Shown here piece by piece: positions 20,447 through 28,992 of a DNA stretch of 64,000 nt. Below the pieces are notes generated by a model. The model did not search any database. It had not been told where the DNA came from and saw only the letters and a program-made list of their open reading frames with translations. This stretch comes from Ligula intestinalis. Its lineage: Eukaryota > Platyhelminthes > Cestoda > Diphyllobothriidea > Diphyllobothriidae. The stretch covers positions 68,176,345-68,240,344 of the forward strand of contig JAYGXS010000001.1 of NCBI GenBank assembly GCA_036362985.1, given 5' to 3'. A program made the translations under genes and the position numbers. The stretch's first letter is position 1. Every line of letters begins with the position of its first letter.

Positions 20447-21472
20447 ATGTCCATTTCCGCGAAACAACTACAGTCTATCTTGAAACAGCAACAAGCTCAG
20501 TTTGAGAAGGCTCACATGAAGATGGAGTTCCTGATGCAAACATTCAGTTTGCATTTTTCTGGTCCAGATTCTTCCACAAAACAGTCCACATCAGCGGGCG
20601 CCACTACTGCCTCTATCACAGCGTTCATTTATGACACCGACTCCAGCGTTACATTCGACGCTTGGTTCAAACGTTGGAAAGACATTTTTCGCGTGAATTT
20701 TGCCAAGGCCGATGATGCATGGAAGGTGTGCCTGCCTGTACGCAAACTAGGCACCATAGAACATGAACGGTGCGCTGATATCATTATGCCAAAACACCCT
20801 CGTGATTTCACCTTCAATGAAACTGTCCAGCACATGTCACCGACTTTCAGCGAAAAGTCATTCTTGTTCAATATTCGTTACCAGTGTCTCAAGCTGGTGA
20901 AAAACGAGGCAGATGATTTTCTAACACTCGCCAGTACTGTCAAACGCGAGTGTGAACGGTTCAAGCTCCGAGAGTTGACCGATGATCCATTCAAGTGCCT
21001 CATCTTTGTGAGCGCCTTGCAGTCACCTCGTGATGCTGAAATCCGGACCCATCTGCTCTCACAAATTAAACAGGACCCGAAGTCTACTCTGCAGACATTG
21101 ATGGCCGAGTGTCAGCGGCTGAAGAATCTCAAGCATGATTCTGCGATCGTGGAGCATCCCAGTTCCTCGTTTGCCACCACCACCGTTCATGCTGTCACTC
21201 GGACTAAGTTGGTCTTGCCGCAGAAGTCCCATGATCCCACACCCAGAAAACCACCATCAGCGTGCTGGCAGCGTGGTAATTGGCATTTTGTTCGCTTCTG
21301 TCCATTTAAGACGCACGTTTGTCTGAAATGCCACAAGCAAGGTCATCAGGAAAACCACTGTCCGACAGGCCAACCCTTTAAATTAAGGGCAAGCAACAGG
21401 AAGGCAAGAAGTTCCAAATGCCCTTCATCTTACATTGGTCTAAAGTCCAGCTTAATCTTAGCCATATACTAG
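20447..21472 (+). CDS. Gypsy-3 gag polyprotein
   Basis: 341 codons, open from an ATG 16 bases past the LTR end. The first half is a capsid-like helical region (FDAWFKRWKDIFRVNF and FLFNIRYQCLKLVKNE are recognisable in the related Gypsy-4 gag at 43874-44694). Near the C-terminus is a nucleocapsid zinc knuckle CLKCHKQGHQENHC with the C-x2-C-x4-H-x4-C spacing. A preceding knuckle, CWQRGNWHFVRFC, has Arg in place of its second Cys. Packages element RNA into particles in the cytoplasm. The end of this frame (after about residue 320) looks frame-shifted relative to protease, which follows at once. Confidence 0.85.
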   Translation: MSISAKQLQSILKQQQAQFEKAHMKMEFLMQTFSLHFSGPDSSTKQSTSAGATTASITAFIYDTDSSVTFDAWFKRWKDIFRVNFAKADDAWKVCLPVRKLGTIEHERCADIIMPKHPRDFTFNETVQHMSPTFSEKSFLFNIRYQCLKLVKNEADDFLTLASTVKRECERFKLRELTDDPFKCLIFVSALQSPRDAEIRTHLLSQIKQDPKSTLQTLMAECQRLKNLKHDSAIVEHPSSSFATTTVHAVTRTKLVLPQKSHDPTPRKPPSACWQRGNWHFVRFCPFKTHVCLKCHKQGHQENHCPTGQPFKLRASNRKARSSKCPSSYIGLKSSLILAIY

Positions 21473-21479
21473 ACTGATT

Positions 21480-21851
21480 TTGAGGCACGGAGGAAATATC
21501 TTACGGTTACCGTCAATGGCAAACCCGTTCACCTCCAGCTGGACACGGCCTCAGACATCAGCCTCATCTCCAAGCGCACATGGCAGAGGATTGGACGGCC
21601 TCCGATGATCACATCGAACAAAAAGGCCATGAATGTTTCTGGCGGATTTCTCCAGCTTATGCCTGAGCTTGATTGTGACGTTTCCTTTGAGGGCACTCAC
21701 TTTAATGGAGCGTGCTACCTTACCAACCGTCAGAAGCTTGACTTGATTGGCCTTGACTGGATCGAGAAGCTCGGTCTCCTAGACTTGCCACTTAACCGCT
21801 TTTGCAGGGGTTTGCAGTCAGCTTGGCCCAGTCCCGCCAAATCAAATCCAG
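21480..21851 (+). pseudogene. Gypsy-3 protease, then truncated pol
   Basis: Retropepsin-like text: LTVTVNGKPVHLQLDTASD with the active-site DTA in place of the usual DTG/DSG, then ISLISKRTWQRIG. The C-terminal KLDLIGLDWIEKLGLL matches Gypsy-4 ([16 protein letters not shown]). The frame ends at 21869-21871 where RT should begin. Confidence 0.8.
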
Positions 21852-21871
21852 GGACAGCAAATATAATGTAA

Positions 21872-22525
21872 ACGCGTCCACCTCATGCTGAAATTCTGAA
21901 GCAGAAGGAGGAGGATCCACGACAGAAAGCGCTGGCATCGTCCGTGCCCCGTCAAACACCTGGTCGGTCAACTCGCAGCGACGCGCGAAAAAGACGTGGT
22001 GTCCCAACAAAGTCTCCATCCTCCTCTCCCACGACTGCTACCGAATCCCTTGACCTCTCCACGAGGAACCCCAGGGCCAAAAAAGCACGAACTCAAGCCT
22101 CTTAACAAGCAGTCTATCCGATGTCAATGGAAAGGTGATTCAACCGACGCCACGGTGCAAAACAACGATCTTTCAACCCAGGCCAGACGGTCCTTGCAAA
22201 GGACATTAGGAATAATCAGGAAAAGTGGACGATTGGACATGTTCACAGAAAGTGTGGTGACATGGTTTACGAGATTCCAGTCGGCTCCGACATTTGGACG
22301 TGGCGCGCCAACCAGTTGAAACACACTAAATGTGTTGACCCAACCTTAGCACTGTAACTATTACTGGACACATTCGACCTGCCAAAACCAATACAATAAA
22401 CAACGGTTCCAGTTGACAGTTAATCTCCCCAAGCTTCTAGGCGATCAGGCCGCAAACTAATGCAAACGGTTCCATTGCAAGTGAACGCCCAACTGAAATC
22501 TTACGATTTGTCTTCAGAGGAGAGG
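21872..22525 (+). pseudogene. Gypsy-3 remnant: integrase C-terminus after a large deletion
   Basis: No RT or RNase H is present. Near 22240-22325 one frame reads GDMVYEIPVGSDIWTWRANQ, the chain end of a Gypsy integrase; compare SMLFDVSVGDDTWVRHHNQ in Gypsy-4. About 3 kb of pol is therefore missing between protease and this point. Confidence 0.65.
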
Positions 22526-22867
22526 TGTTAGGAGGGGCCCAACGGCTAGCATGGAAGCAGTAAGTAGCCGTGGCCATAATAGGCTATCAATTGGCCTTTG
22601 CGCGAGCAAAAAAATCAATCGATAATTCAGATTTTAAACCACTGTCATCCACTGAGCCAAAACAACCAATGGGACTGGCCACCATCTCAGGAGGAACTCA
22701 GATTGGCTCAATGGGCATCGTCCATACGTTGGTTTCCCTAAAATTTGTTGTATATAGAAAACTAAAAGACTTCTTCCGTTGCACCCTTCTTGTCGTGTTC
22801 TCTTTTTGGGGACTCACACGGGACGTCATTGAGTGGCAATATCTCGGCCTAGGCATCCGTTATAACA
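22526..22867 (+). repeat. Gypsy-3 3' LTR
   Basis: 342 bases, TG...CA ends, preceded by a purine tract and followed by the CAGGG duplication. The only uninterrupted LTR of this element. Confidence 0.9.
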
Positions 22868-22872
22868 CAGGG

Positions 22873-23490
22873 TGCCTACGATATCTATATGGATGTGACT
22901 GAACCTCGTACCGGGGCAAAGGAAAGTGCAAATTGGTGCCTTATTGTGCCGGTGGACCTTGCTTCGTTGACAGCTCAGGAAAGCCCGTGCCCAAGCTTTG
23001 ATGCCCTTTTGCATCCCAAGCCAGACGAAGTGATCAGAGACCAGCTTGTCGGTTGCTCGACTCCCAGTGTGAGATAGGTTATGCGGGAGGAGAAAACTGT
23101 GCAGCGAAGGGATAGTGACACAAATGGACGATGGGAGGCAGTGGAGACATCACACAGGTTGGTGCCTTTGCCAATAGCCAGCGGCAATTCCTGGAGTTGG
23201 AGTCCGGAAATGTCCTCATCAACGAATTAACCAACACGGCGTTGTTGGGCCGCCATGGCAGTCAGGTCAATCCCGGGATTCAGTTGCTGCTGGGCGAAGG
23301 AAGGTCTGGAGAGTGTGTCAGCCACCTCATTGCGTGACCCACCGATGTGGTGGATGTGTGAGATCAACTTTGAGATGTAGTCTAGTTGTCGCAGCTCCCG
23401 TGGGTTCAGCTTCTCAGAGGGTACATTTAAGGCGGAGCATAGTGGTTGAAATGTCAGAGAAAACGACGACGTCTCTGCCTTCGAGGAAGT
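22873..23490 (-). pseudogene. Gypsy-2 RNase H end and integrase N-terminal part
   Basis: Minus-strand text AWARAFLSCQRSKVHRHNK is the end of the integrase zinc domain. TRFSHIHIDIVGTL is the first strand of the catalytic core with its leading Asp. It stops at the Gypsy-3 boundary and continues as LPPSNGCYYL at 11747. Upstream (23100-23490) the linker is frame-damaged. Confidence 0.82.
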
Positions 23491-23491
23491 G

Positions 23492-23710
23492 CTAGAAGTG
23501 TTTCATGGCATGGTAGGCATCCAGAAGCTCCCATCCAAAAGTGTTAGCAGGTGTTAGCTTCTTGGAAAAAAAGGCTAAGGTTTGAGTTTGACCTGCAACG
23601 TGCTGTTGAAGAACCGCGCCGACTGCAACATTGGAGACATCGACCATGAGGGAAAGAGGCGCATCGGGATCATAGTGCATCAGAAGTGTGGTCTCGGCCA
23701 GGGCCACCTT
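23492..23710 (-). pseudogene. Gypsy-2 RNase H N-terminal part
   Basis: LSLMVDVSNVAVGAVLQQHV holds the first catalytic Asp of the LTR-element RNase H fold, and LAFFSKKLTPANTFGWELLD is the next conserved block. Directly downstream of RT in a different frame. Confidence 0.8.
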
Positions 23711-23857
23711 TACCTTGTCAAAAGCAGCAAGGGCATCGGCGGATAGCTCAAACGAACGTTTGGAAGTAGAAAGAAGATTCGTGAGCGGTAGAATTGTGTC
23801 GGCACAGTTCGGGAGGAACCGGCGATAGAAATTAACCGTGCCCGGAAAACGCTGGAT

Positions 23858-24904
23858 TTAACGCTTGGAAGAAGGAGGCGGGAAGTCACGGATGGCTGCA
23901 ACTTTGGCCGGCAGAGGATGAATGCCGTAAGAGTCAACCAGGTGTCCAAGAAACTCGAGAGAAGACACACCAAAGGCACACTTGGACGGGTTGAGAACAA
24001 CGCCAAACTGTTGAAGGTGGTCAAACACCGTTGTGAGATGATCAATGTGTTCCTCGGCGGTATAGATGGCCACCAAGAGATCATCAATGTAGGCATAAGC
24101 GAAAGTTGGGCCAGGAAGCACCTGATTAACAAACCTCTGGAAGGTCTGGGAGGCATAACGGAGTCCAAATTGCATGCACAGGAACCCAAAGAGCCGAAAT
24201 GGGGTGGTAATGGCCATCTTCGGAACGTCCTCCGGGGTGATGGGTATCTGATGGAAAGCCCACACCAGGTTGATCTTCGAGAACACGGACTTGCCGAATA
24301 GGGCACTAGTAAAATCCTGAAGATGCGGCACAGGATAGCGGTCCGGGATGGTGACGTTGTTTAAGGCCCGGTAGTCACCGCAGGGGCGCCAGTCACCAGA
24401 AGTAGCCTTGGGGACCATGCCGAGGGGTGAGGCCCATGGGCTGTCAGACTGGTGGACAATGCCCATTTGAAGCATGTGATTAAACTCAGCCTTGGCGGCA
24501 GCAAGTCGTGCAGGCACAAGACGAAGGGGCCTGGAGAAGGTAGGAGGGCCAGATGTCCGGATGTGATGGACAACGTCGTGTGGAGGGGTAGGTGCGCTGA
24601 AATTTGGGTGGATGAGAGCAGGATATTTGACGAGAAGTTGCCAAAATGGATTCGCAGGATCAGGATCCAGAACGGCGAGTTGGCGAGACACCACAGACGA
24701 AGGGATGCCTCGGACAGAGAGTATAGTTTTCTGGTCGTGTAAACTGGAGTGGCGACATTCCACTATGAGATTGAAGGCAGCAAGGAACTCGGCACCAAGA
24801 ATGGTGGAGGGAACATTGGCGATATCCAGTGAGAGAGAACGGGTGCCGAAGGTGTCAATTGGTGAGGTGTTGACGACCTGGAGGAAGAGACCGGGATTGG
24901 GGTA
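23858..24904 (-). pseudogene. Gypsy-2 reverse transcriptase
   Basis: Full RT order: [54 protein letters not shown], then AYIDDLLVA with the catalytic YIDD at 24080-24091, and [14 protein letters not shown]. Both metal-binding aspartates of the box are intact; the upstream Asp of KIDL has become Asn (KINL). The frame ends at a stop (23858-23860), about where the connection domain begins. Upstream it joins protease text through a stop at 24905-24907. Confidence 0.88.
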
Positions 24905-25517
24905 TCAACGGTCGGCTTGTGAAGTAGGAAGGGCGCTCAGCTGAGCGCTGGTATCGATCAAGAAACGGGTGTCACTCAACGTATCGCAGACGTAAAAGGT
25001 ACGACCGGTAGTAGAGACGCCAGGAAGATTGGTGGCATTAACCTTTGGGTGGACTGTCCAAACCCGTTTGCTCTGCTTGGAGATGAAGGAGCAGGGAGTG
25101 ATGCAGAGACGGGCTCTCGCATCAAAGGTTGTGTGGTACCTGCAGGTTGTACCTGCATTGGGATGAGTTAAAGAAACAGGCTGGAAATGCCGGGTGGATG
25201 AGCTCGGTTCTAGACGGGATGAAAAGGTTGGTTGCCGTTGAAGGGATGCCACCTGTTCAGAAATTTTCGCAGTCTCAGTTTTCAGGTGTGAGAGAGGAGA
25301 CACAAGAGGAACATCGGGAGTTGGGAGTTTGGCAACAGGTGGTTTGGTAAAGCCGTGAATCTCCATCAACCATTCGCCCATTTGGGTGAGTTATGCGGCA
25401 GTGAGCGAGCCAGAAGCAGGCGCCAATATGTGCTGAATTACGGGCGGGAAGCTGTCCATTGTCAAAACCTGACTTTATCATAGATTTGGAAGAAAGGTGT
25501 GTTCGGAGGCAGTCAAC
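24905..25517 (-). pseudogene. Gypsy-2 gag C-terminus and protease
   Basis: The 24905-25381 frame reads a gag tail with a Cys/His cluster (CRYHTTFDARARLCITPC) and then VCDTLSDTRFLIDTSAQLSA, a retropepsin active site with DTS for DTG. The gag start in 25275-25517 is in another frame and short, so gag is largely deleted. It abuts the 5' LTR. Confidence 0.75.
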
Positions 25518-25912
25518 ATTATCGTAAGTTGTGATGTCGACAAACAGAAGGTTCCCCAATATCACAAGTCAAGCAAGACGGTGTAGAAATACAGAAGCTT
25601 TACTACCAGAAAATAGAGTACACAGGCGGAGTTATGCACGCCGAGCTGGTACGCCAAATTATATGTTCGTTGCAGTGGACCCGAGACGGCTGGGCGATGC
25701 ACTCAGCCAGGTGGACAGGCGCGCATCTATTGGCTGAAGCTAACGTACGCACTGAGCCACGACAATTGGGGGAGCATGACAGAAGATATAGCGGGACCTC
25801 TCGTAGCTGTTGGCAGACACAGCGCGTAGGCGTTGAATCGGCGCGCGAAGACGCTTAACTTTTGCGGCTTTTGTCACGAAACCAGCGTGATTCGGCGAGG
25901 CAGGCTCCCACA
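25518..25912 (-). repeat. Gypsy-2 5' LTR
   Basis: Pairs with 10307-10703. On the minus strand it begins TGTGGGAGCCTGCC and is preceded by the GATC duplication. Confidence 0.88.
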
Positions 25913-25916
25913 GATC

Positions 25917-26640
25917 ACCTACAATGGCGCCTCGTCAGCTATTACAATCGATCGAGTACAGTTTCGTCGGAGCTTCTCCCATCCGCACGACAGCATACTT
26001 TTCCTCGCCCAATGATTTAGTCGAGCGTTTCTGTGGCCAAATCAAAGCTTTGTTCCGAGCTCATGAAAATAATTTAAATTGGCGCGAGCATCTGCCTTTG
26101 GCCACGTTCGCTATTCGTACTGCACTCAAGTCTGAATTCGAGCAATACGTTGTCGAACGTGTTTGCGGCACTGGCGTTCGGATTACTGGCGATTTTTTCG
26201 GACATTCTCAAAGAGCAACCGAATATGATCCTTCTGTAAATGTGCAACGATTGCGCCAAACAGTGGCTAATCTCCGAGCAACTCCTCCACGCGCTTCAAC
26301 AACTAAGTCATACATTGACCCCAACTTGCTGACATCTTCAACTAGATCTTTCTTGTGAGATAATCTAATGGTAAAAAGGATTTGCTCCAATAGTTTTCTT
26401 GGTTTGCAGGGTTTCTTGTCCGTCTTGCTTGCCATTTCTCAGCCATTTTAGATTCCGCTAACACCTGCTAGCGCTGCGCGTTCCCCTATTCCAGAAACTA
26501 TTATCTTTGCACACAGTGACCGTCATGTTCATTTCCCTGATCATGACCAATTTGAACATCATGCTTAAAACTCCTATATTATCGAACTCTGTTCGTCTAG
26601 AAGATGGCGGGGTATTGTGATGGCAGGATAGACGGCTTCG
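25917..26640 (+). pseudogene. Gypsy-1 integrase core and C-terminal tail (right part)
   Basis: Resumes directly after Gypsy-2 with TYNGASSAITIDRVQFRRS, shifts frame, then runs open at 25924-26358 through NDLVERFCGQIKALFRAHEN and HLPLATFAIRTALKSEF, the end of the integrase core. SDRHVHFPDH and SRRWRGIVMAG near 26510-26630 correspond to the usual Gypsy C-terminal ending. No right LTR was recognised. Confidence 0.83.
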
Positions 26641-27560
26641 CATCCTACAGGTTCATCAAAAGTTAATGTCCGTGACCCTGAAATATGCATTTATTTATCC
26701 GGAATGTAAGTTTGAAACTTAGCCTAGAAAACTAGAGTTCTCATGAAAGCAGAACTGCGTAGCACATTTGGGGTATAATCAAATTGAAATTGTGTTAATT
26801 TGGACCTTGTACTCTGGTGATATCCAGAATAATTTTGCCGGGTCACAGCTTGAAAAAGCTTATGATGATAAATCGATTCTGGCATATTGGCGCACCCCTT
26901 AAGAAGGAACTCATTTAAGCCGGGTTGCTGAACGTTCGTTTAACTAAGAATTTAAATGCATAAATGTTAAACGTAATGCTAAAGTAGTCAATATATCTAC
27001 GTTATGTCCAAAGCATGTAGCCAAACATGTAGCCACTTCAACCTTTTAAGAAATATCGTGCAAATGTAAATTACGTTTATACTGATAAGTTAATTGACTG
27101 ATGGCAAAATCCCATAATATATGATTCATTCAAGTGATATCTCACACTCACCAAATAATATTTACGCATAATACGCGAATCCCTGAACGTTCGGCCTCCT
27201 TGGGCGAAACCACGTCCTCGCTTATTGCGGTTCATTCCCCTCTACGGAAGAGGGTCATGTTTGCACAGTTATTCAGAGTAAATCCCCTGATTTTTTTTAA
27301 TATTTCTGATATCGCCTAGTAAAAATTGTCATGGTCATATCCAGTTACTCTCAGATGCGATCCTCAGTAAAGTTACCTGTGGAATGTCGAAGGGCAGGGC
27401 AATAAGGCCTGTTTTCATTCTGTGTACCCGTTTTTACTTAGAAATTTATACAATTAACTTTCAGAAATATTTATTATAGCGAGGTGATTTGTAGCTGCGA
27501 TTGTGCATCCTAAATAAGTGTCAAGCCTTTAAGTAATACCGAGAGCAAAGCTACGAGACA
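26641..27560. other. Stretch with no recognised gene
   Basis: AT-rich, no repeats shared with the rest of the window were noticed. May contain the promoter of the gene at 27624, but no specific element can be pointed to. Confidence 0.4.
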
Positions 27561-27623
27561 GAAACTATTTGTTCCCTAGGCAACCTGTAAACATAACACC
27601 CCAAAATTACGAAAGATTTCGCG

Positions 27624-28044
27624 ATGGACGTAATCGCGTCAGTCGCTGCGACGACATCCAACGACGAGCTGTATCCTGCAGAAAATATTCTAGACATAAA
27701 AGAGAAGAATTTTTGGATGACCACTGGGATATTCCCTCAGATGGTAATATTGTCACTCAAATCCCGAACTAAAGTGAAAGAGGTGAAATTAGTGTCCGCA
27801 GGTTTAAAGTCCATACTGGTAGGCTGTTAGAGTGCACACCATTTTTTAGCTTGAAAGTTCACCAGATGAAAAGTCAAGTAAATTCGAAACCGCTGTCGAA
27901 ATGAATCTTGCTACCAATGACGGTCAAATACAAATAACGAAACTTCCCCTAAACGGGGTTGCTTGTCATCGAATTAAATTGACTATATTGAGCGGCTATG
28001 ATCATTTTGTTGCAATTTATAAACTTATTATAGAGCCAATTTAA
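27624..28044 (+). CDS. IFT25: Intraflagellar transport protein 25 homolog (HSPB11-like), two exons
   Basis: Exons 27624-27818 and 27850-28044, joined across a 31-base GT...AG intron in phase 0, give 129 codons before TAA; human IFT25 has about 144 residues. Exon 1 contains YPAENILDIKEKNFWMTTGI and FPQ, matching the PENIIDGNPETFWTTTGMFPQ region of the galactose-binding-like (F5/8 type C) fold. Exon 2 ends in LSGYDHFVAIYKLIIEP, matching the conserved FDHFASVH strand. The first ATG fits the homolog start. IFT25 pairs with IFT27 in the IFT-B complex and supports Hedgehog signalling and BBSome export from cilia in vertebrates. Both exons are undamaged, so this is a host gene and not a retrocopy. 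Confidence 0.88.
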
Positions 28045-28307
28045 TTTTTTCACGTATGTTTCTCGTTTTATTTCCTGTTTGAACATCTAGGTCTCATATA
28101 TATATGAGAGCTAAATTATAACGCAGTCTCTTATCTTGGCAAATTACAGTCAAAAATTAAATTCCGAAGTATCAATATGCATGAAGAGCGGGATCGTGAT
28201 AGTATACTGCAGAAAATGTACAACCTGTGGGTTTTTTCATAAGCCCTTACTATACAAGTATGGCCCGATAGCAAATCTATGGAGTTCTCTCGGGTTTGAT
28301 ATTTGTA

Positions 28308-28687
28308 ATGTCTGAGGCCACTCCCCAGGTAACATTGTCTCCTGGCAAACGTGCAGGCATGCACAAAGTTTTCTTGCTGTGCTCACCTTCTCGCATAATT
28401 TCTTTATCGAATCATAGCGCGCGCAGTCATTATCGCCAGAACAGTCCTATTCCCACGAGACGTGTTCTGCTGGCAGTCACGGTAAGCTGGTCGATTGACG
28501 ACAGTCAATAAAGTTACCAGATAATAACTATGCTGTGTACTTAAAAGTGTCGCCCTGTTCTGCAAAAGTGACCCACGAGCCTCTTGAACCCGATGTTAAA
28601 AAACTGCGGGAAATGAAGGTAGTTACGGAAACTACCTTAATGGCTCATTTCTACATTCGTGCCCTACGGGAAAATTGGAGCCACTAA
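28308..28687 (+). CDS. Possible small host gene, unidentified
   Basis: An ATG frame of 58 codons (MSEATPQVTLSPGKRAG start) ends at ACG/GTAAGC, a good donor. After a 23-base GT...AG gap a second open piece, 28505-28687, continues in phase 0 (LPDNNYAVYLKVSPCSAK; KKLREMKVVTETTLMAHFY) to a TAA. Composition is protein-like and differs from nearby noncoding DNA, but 23 bases is shorter than the other introns here and no family was recognised. May equally be a chance frame. Confidence 0.28.
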
Positions 28688-28797
28688 TATTATCATCTAC
28701 AAGCTTAGATAAGCAACACATAAATCACTATTGAATATGTAAAGTCATCTGTTGTCCAGATATTCCGTAGTTTGTCATTGATGCACCCTAAATCAGC

Positions 28798-28984
28798 ATG
28801 ACTTATGAGTACCAACCGCAAGTTAGTGAAATTTCATCAAATTGGTGTACAGAAACTGATCAGTCAGACCGGCACCCGAAAGTCATCGATTTTCTCATAC
28901 GGACTGAAAGTGCTATCGGCCCAATTCTTGAGAGAACTTGCTGTAAGCATATTCGACTTCTACAGTTACCCCACCTTATTAACG
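28798..28984 (+). CDS. Possible first exon of an unidentified host gene
   Basis: An ATG frame (HPKVIDFLIRTESAIGPILE near its middle) runs into AACGTGTAAGTG, a strong donor context, at 28981-28992. No downstream exon could be placed and no family was recognised. Confidence 0.2.
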
Positions 28985-28992
28985 TGTAAGTG

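Larger units (their letters stand above)
11753..22867 (+). mobile_element. Gypsy-3 LTR retrotransposon, plus strand, internally deleted, 5' LTR split by LINE-B
   Basis: The 3' LTR is 22526-22867 (TGTTAGGAGGGGCCC ... ATAACA). The 5' LTR is in two pieces, 11753-11791 and about 20127-20431, separated by the LINE-B insertion. CAGGG flanks both ends (11748-11752 and 22868-22872), a 5-base duplication as expected for this group. Between the LTRs are gag, protease and only the C-terminal scrap of integrase; RT, RNase H and the integrase core are missing. A purine run CAGAGGAGAGG directly precedes the 3' LTR. Confidence 0.9.
10307..25912 (-). mobile_element. Gypsy-2 LTR retrotransposon, minus strand, with Gypsy-3 nested in its integrase
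   Basis: LTR-like direct repeats at 10307-10703 and 25518-25912 bound the element. GATC flanks both ends (10303-10306 and 25913-25916). Removing the element rejoins Gypsy-1 codons as FERWI + TYNGASSAITIDR in one frame, strong evidence for the exact insertion point. On the minus strand the order is LTR, gag end, protease, RT, RNase H, integrase, LTR. Integrase is split by Gypsy-3 between 11752 and 22868. A G-rich run (GCCGGGGGGTAC on the minus strand near 10703-10715) sits where a polypurine tract belongs. Confidence 0.9.

Noticed and set aside
22526..22867. Reading the 3' LTR frames (22570-22902) as a protein
   Set aside because: The same open text appears in the 5' LTR with frame differences; it is untranslated LTR.
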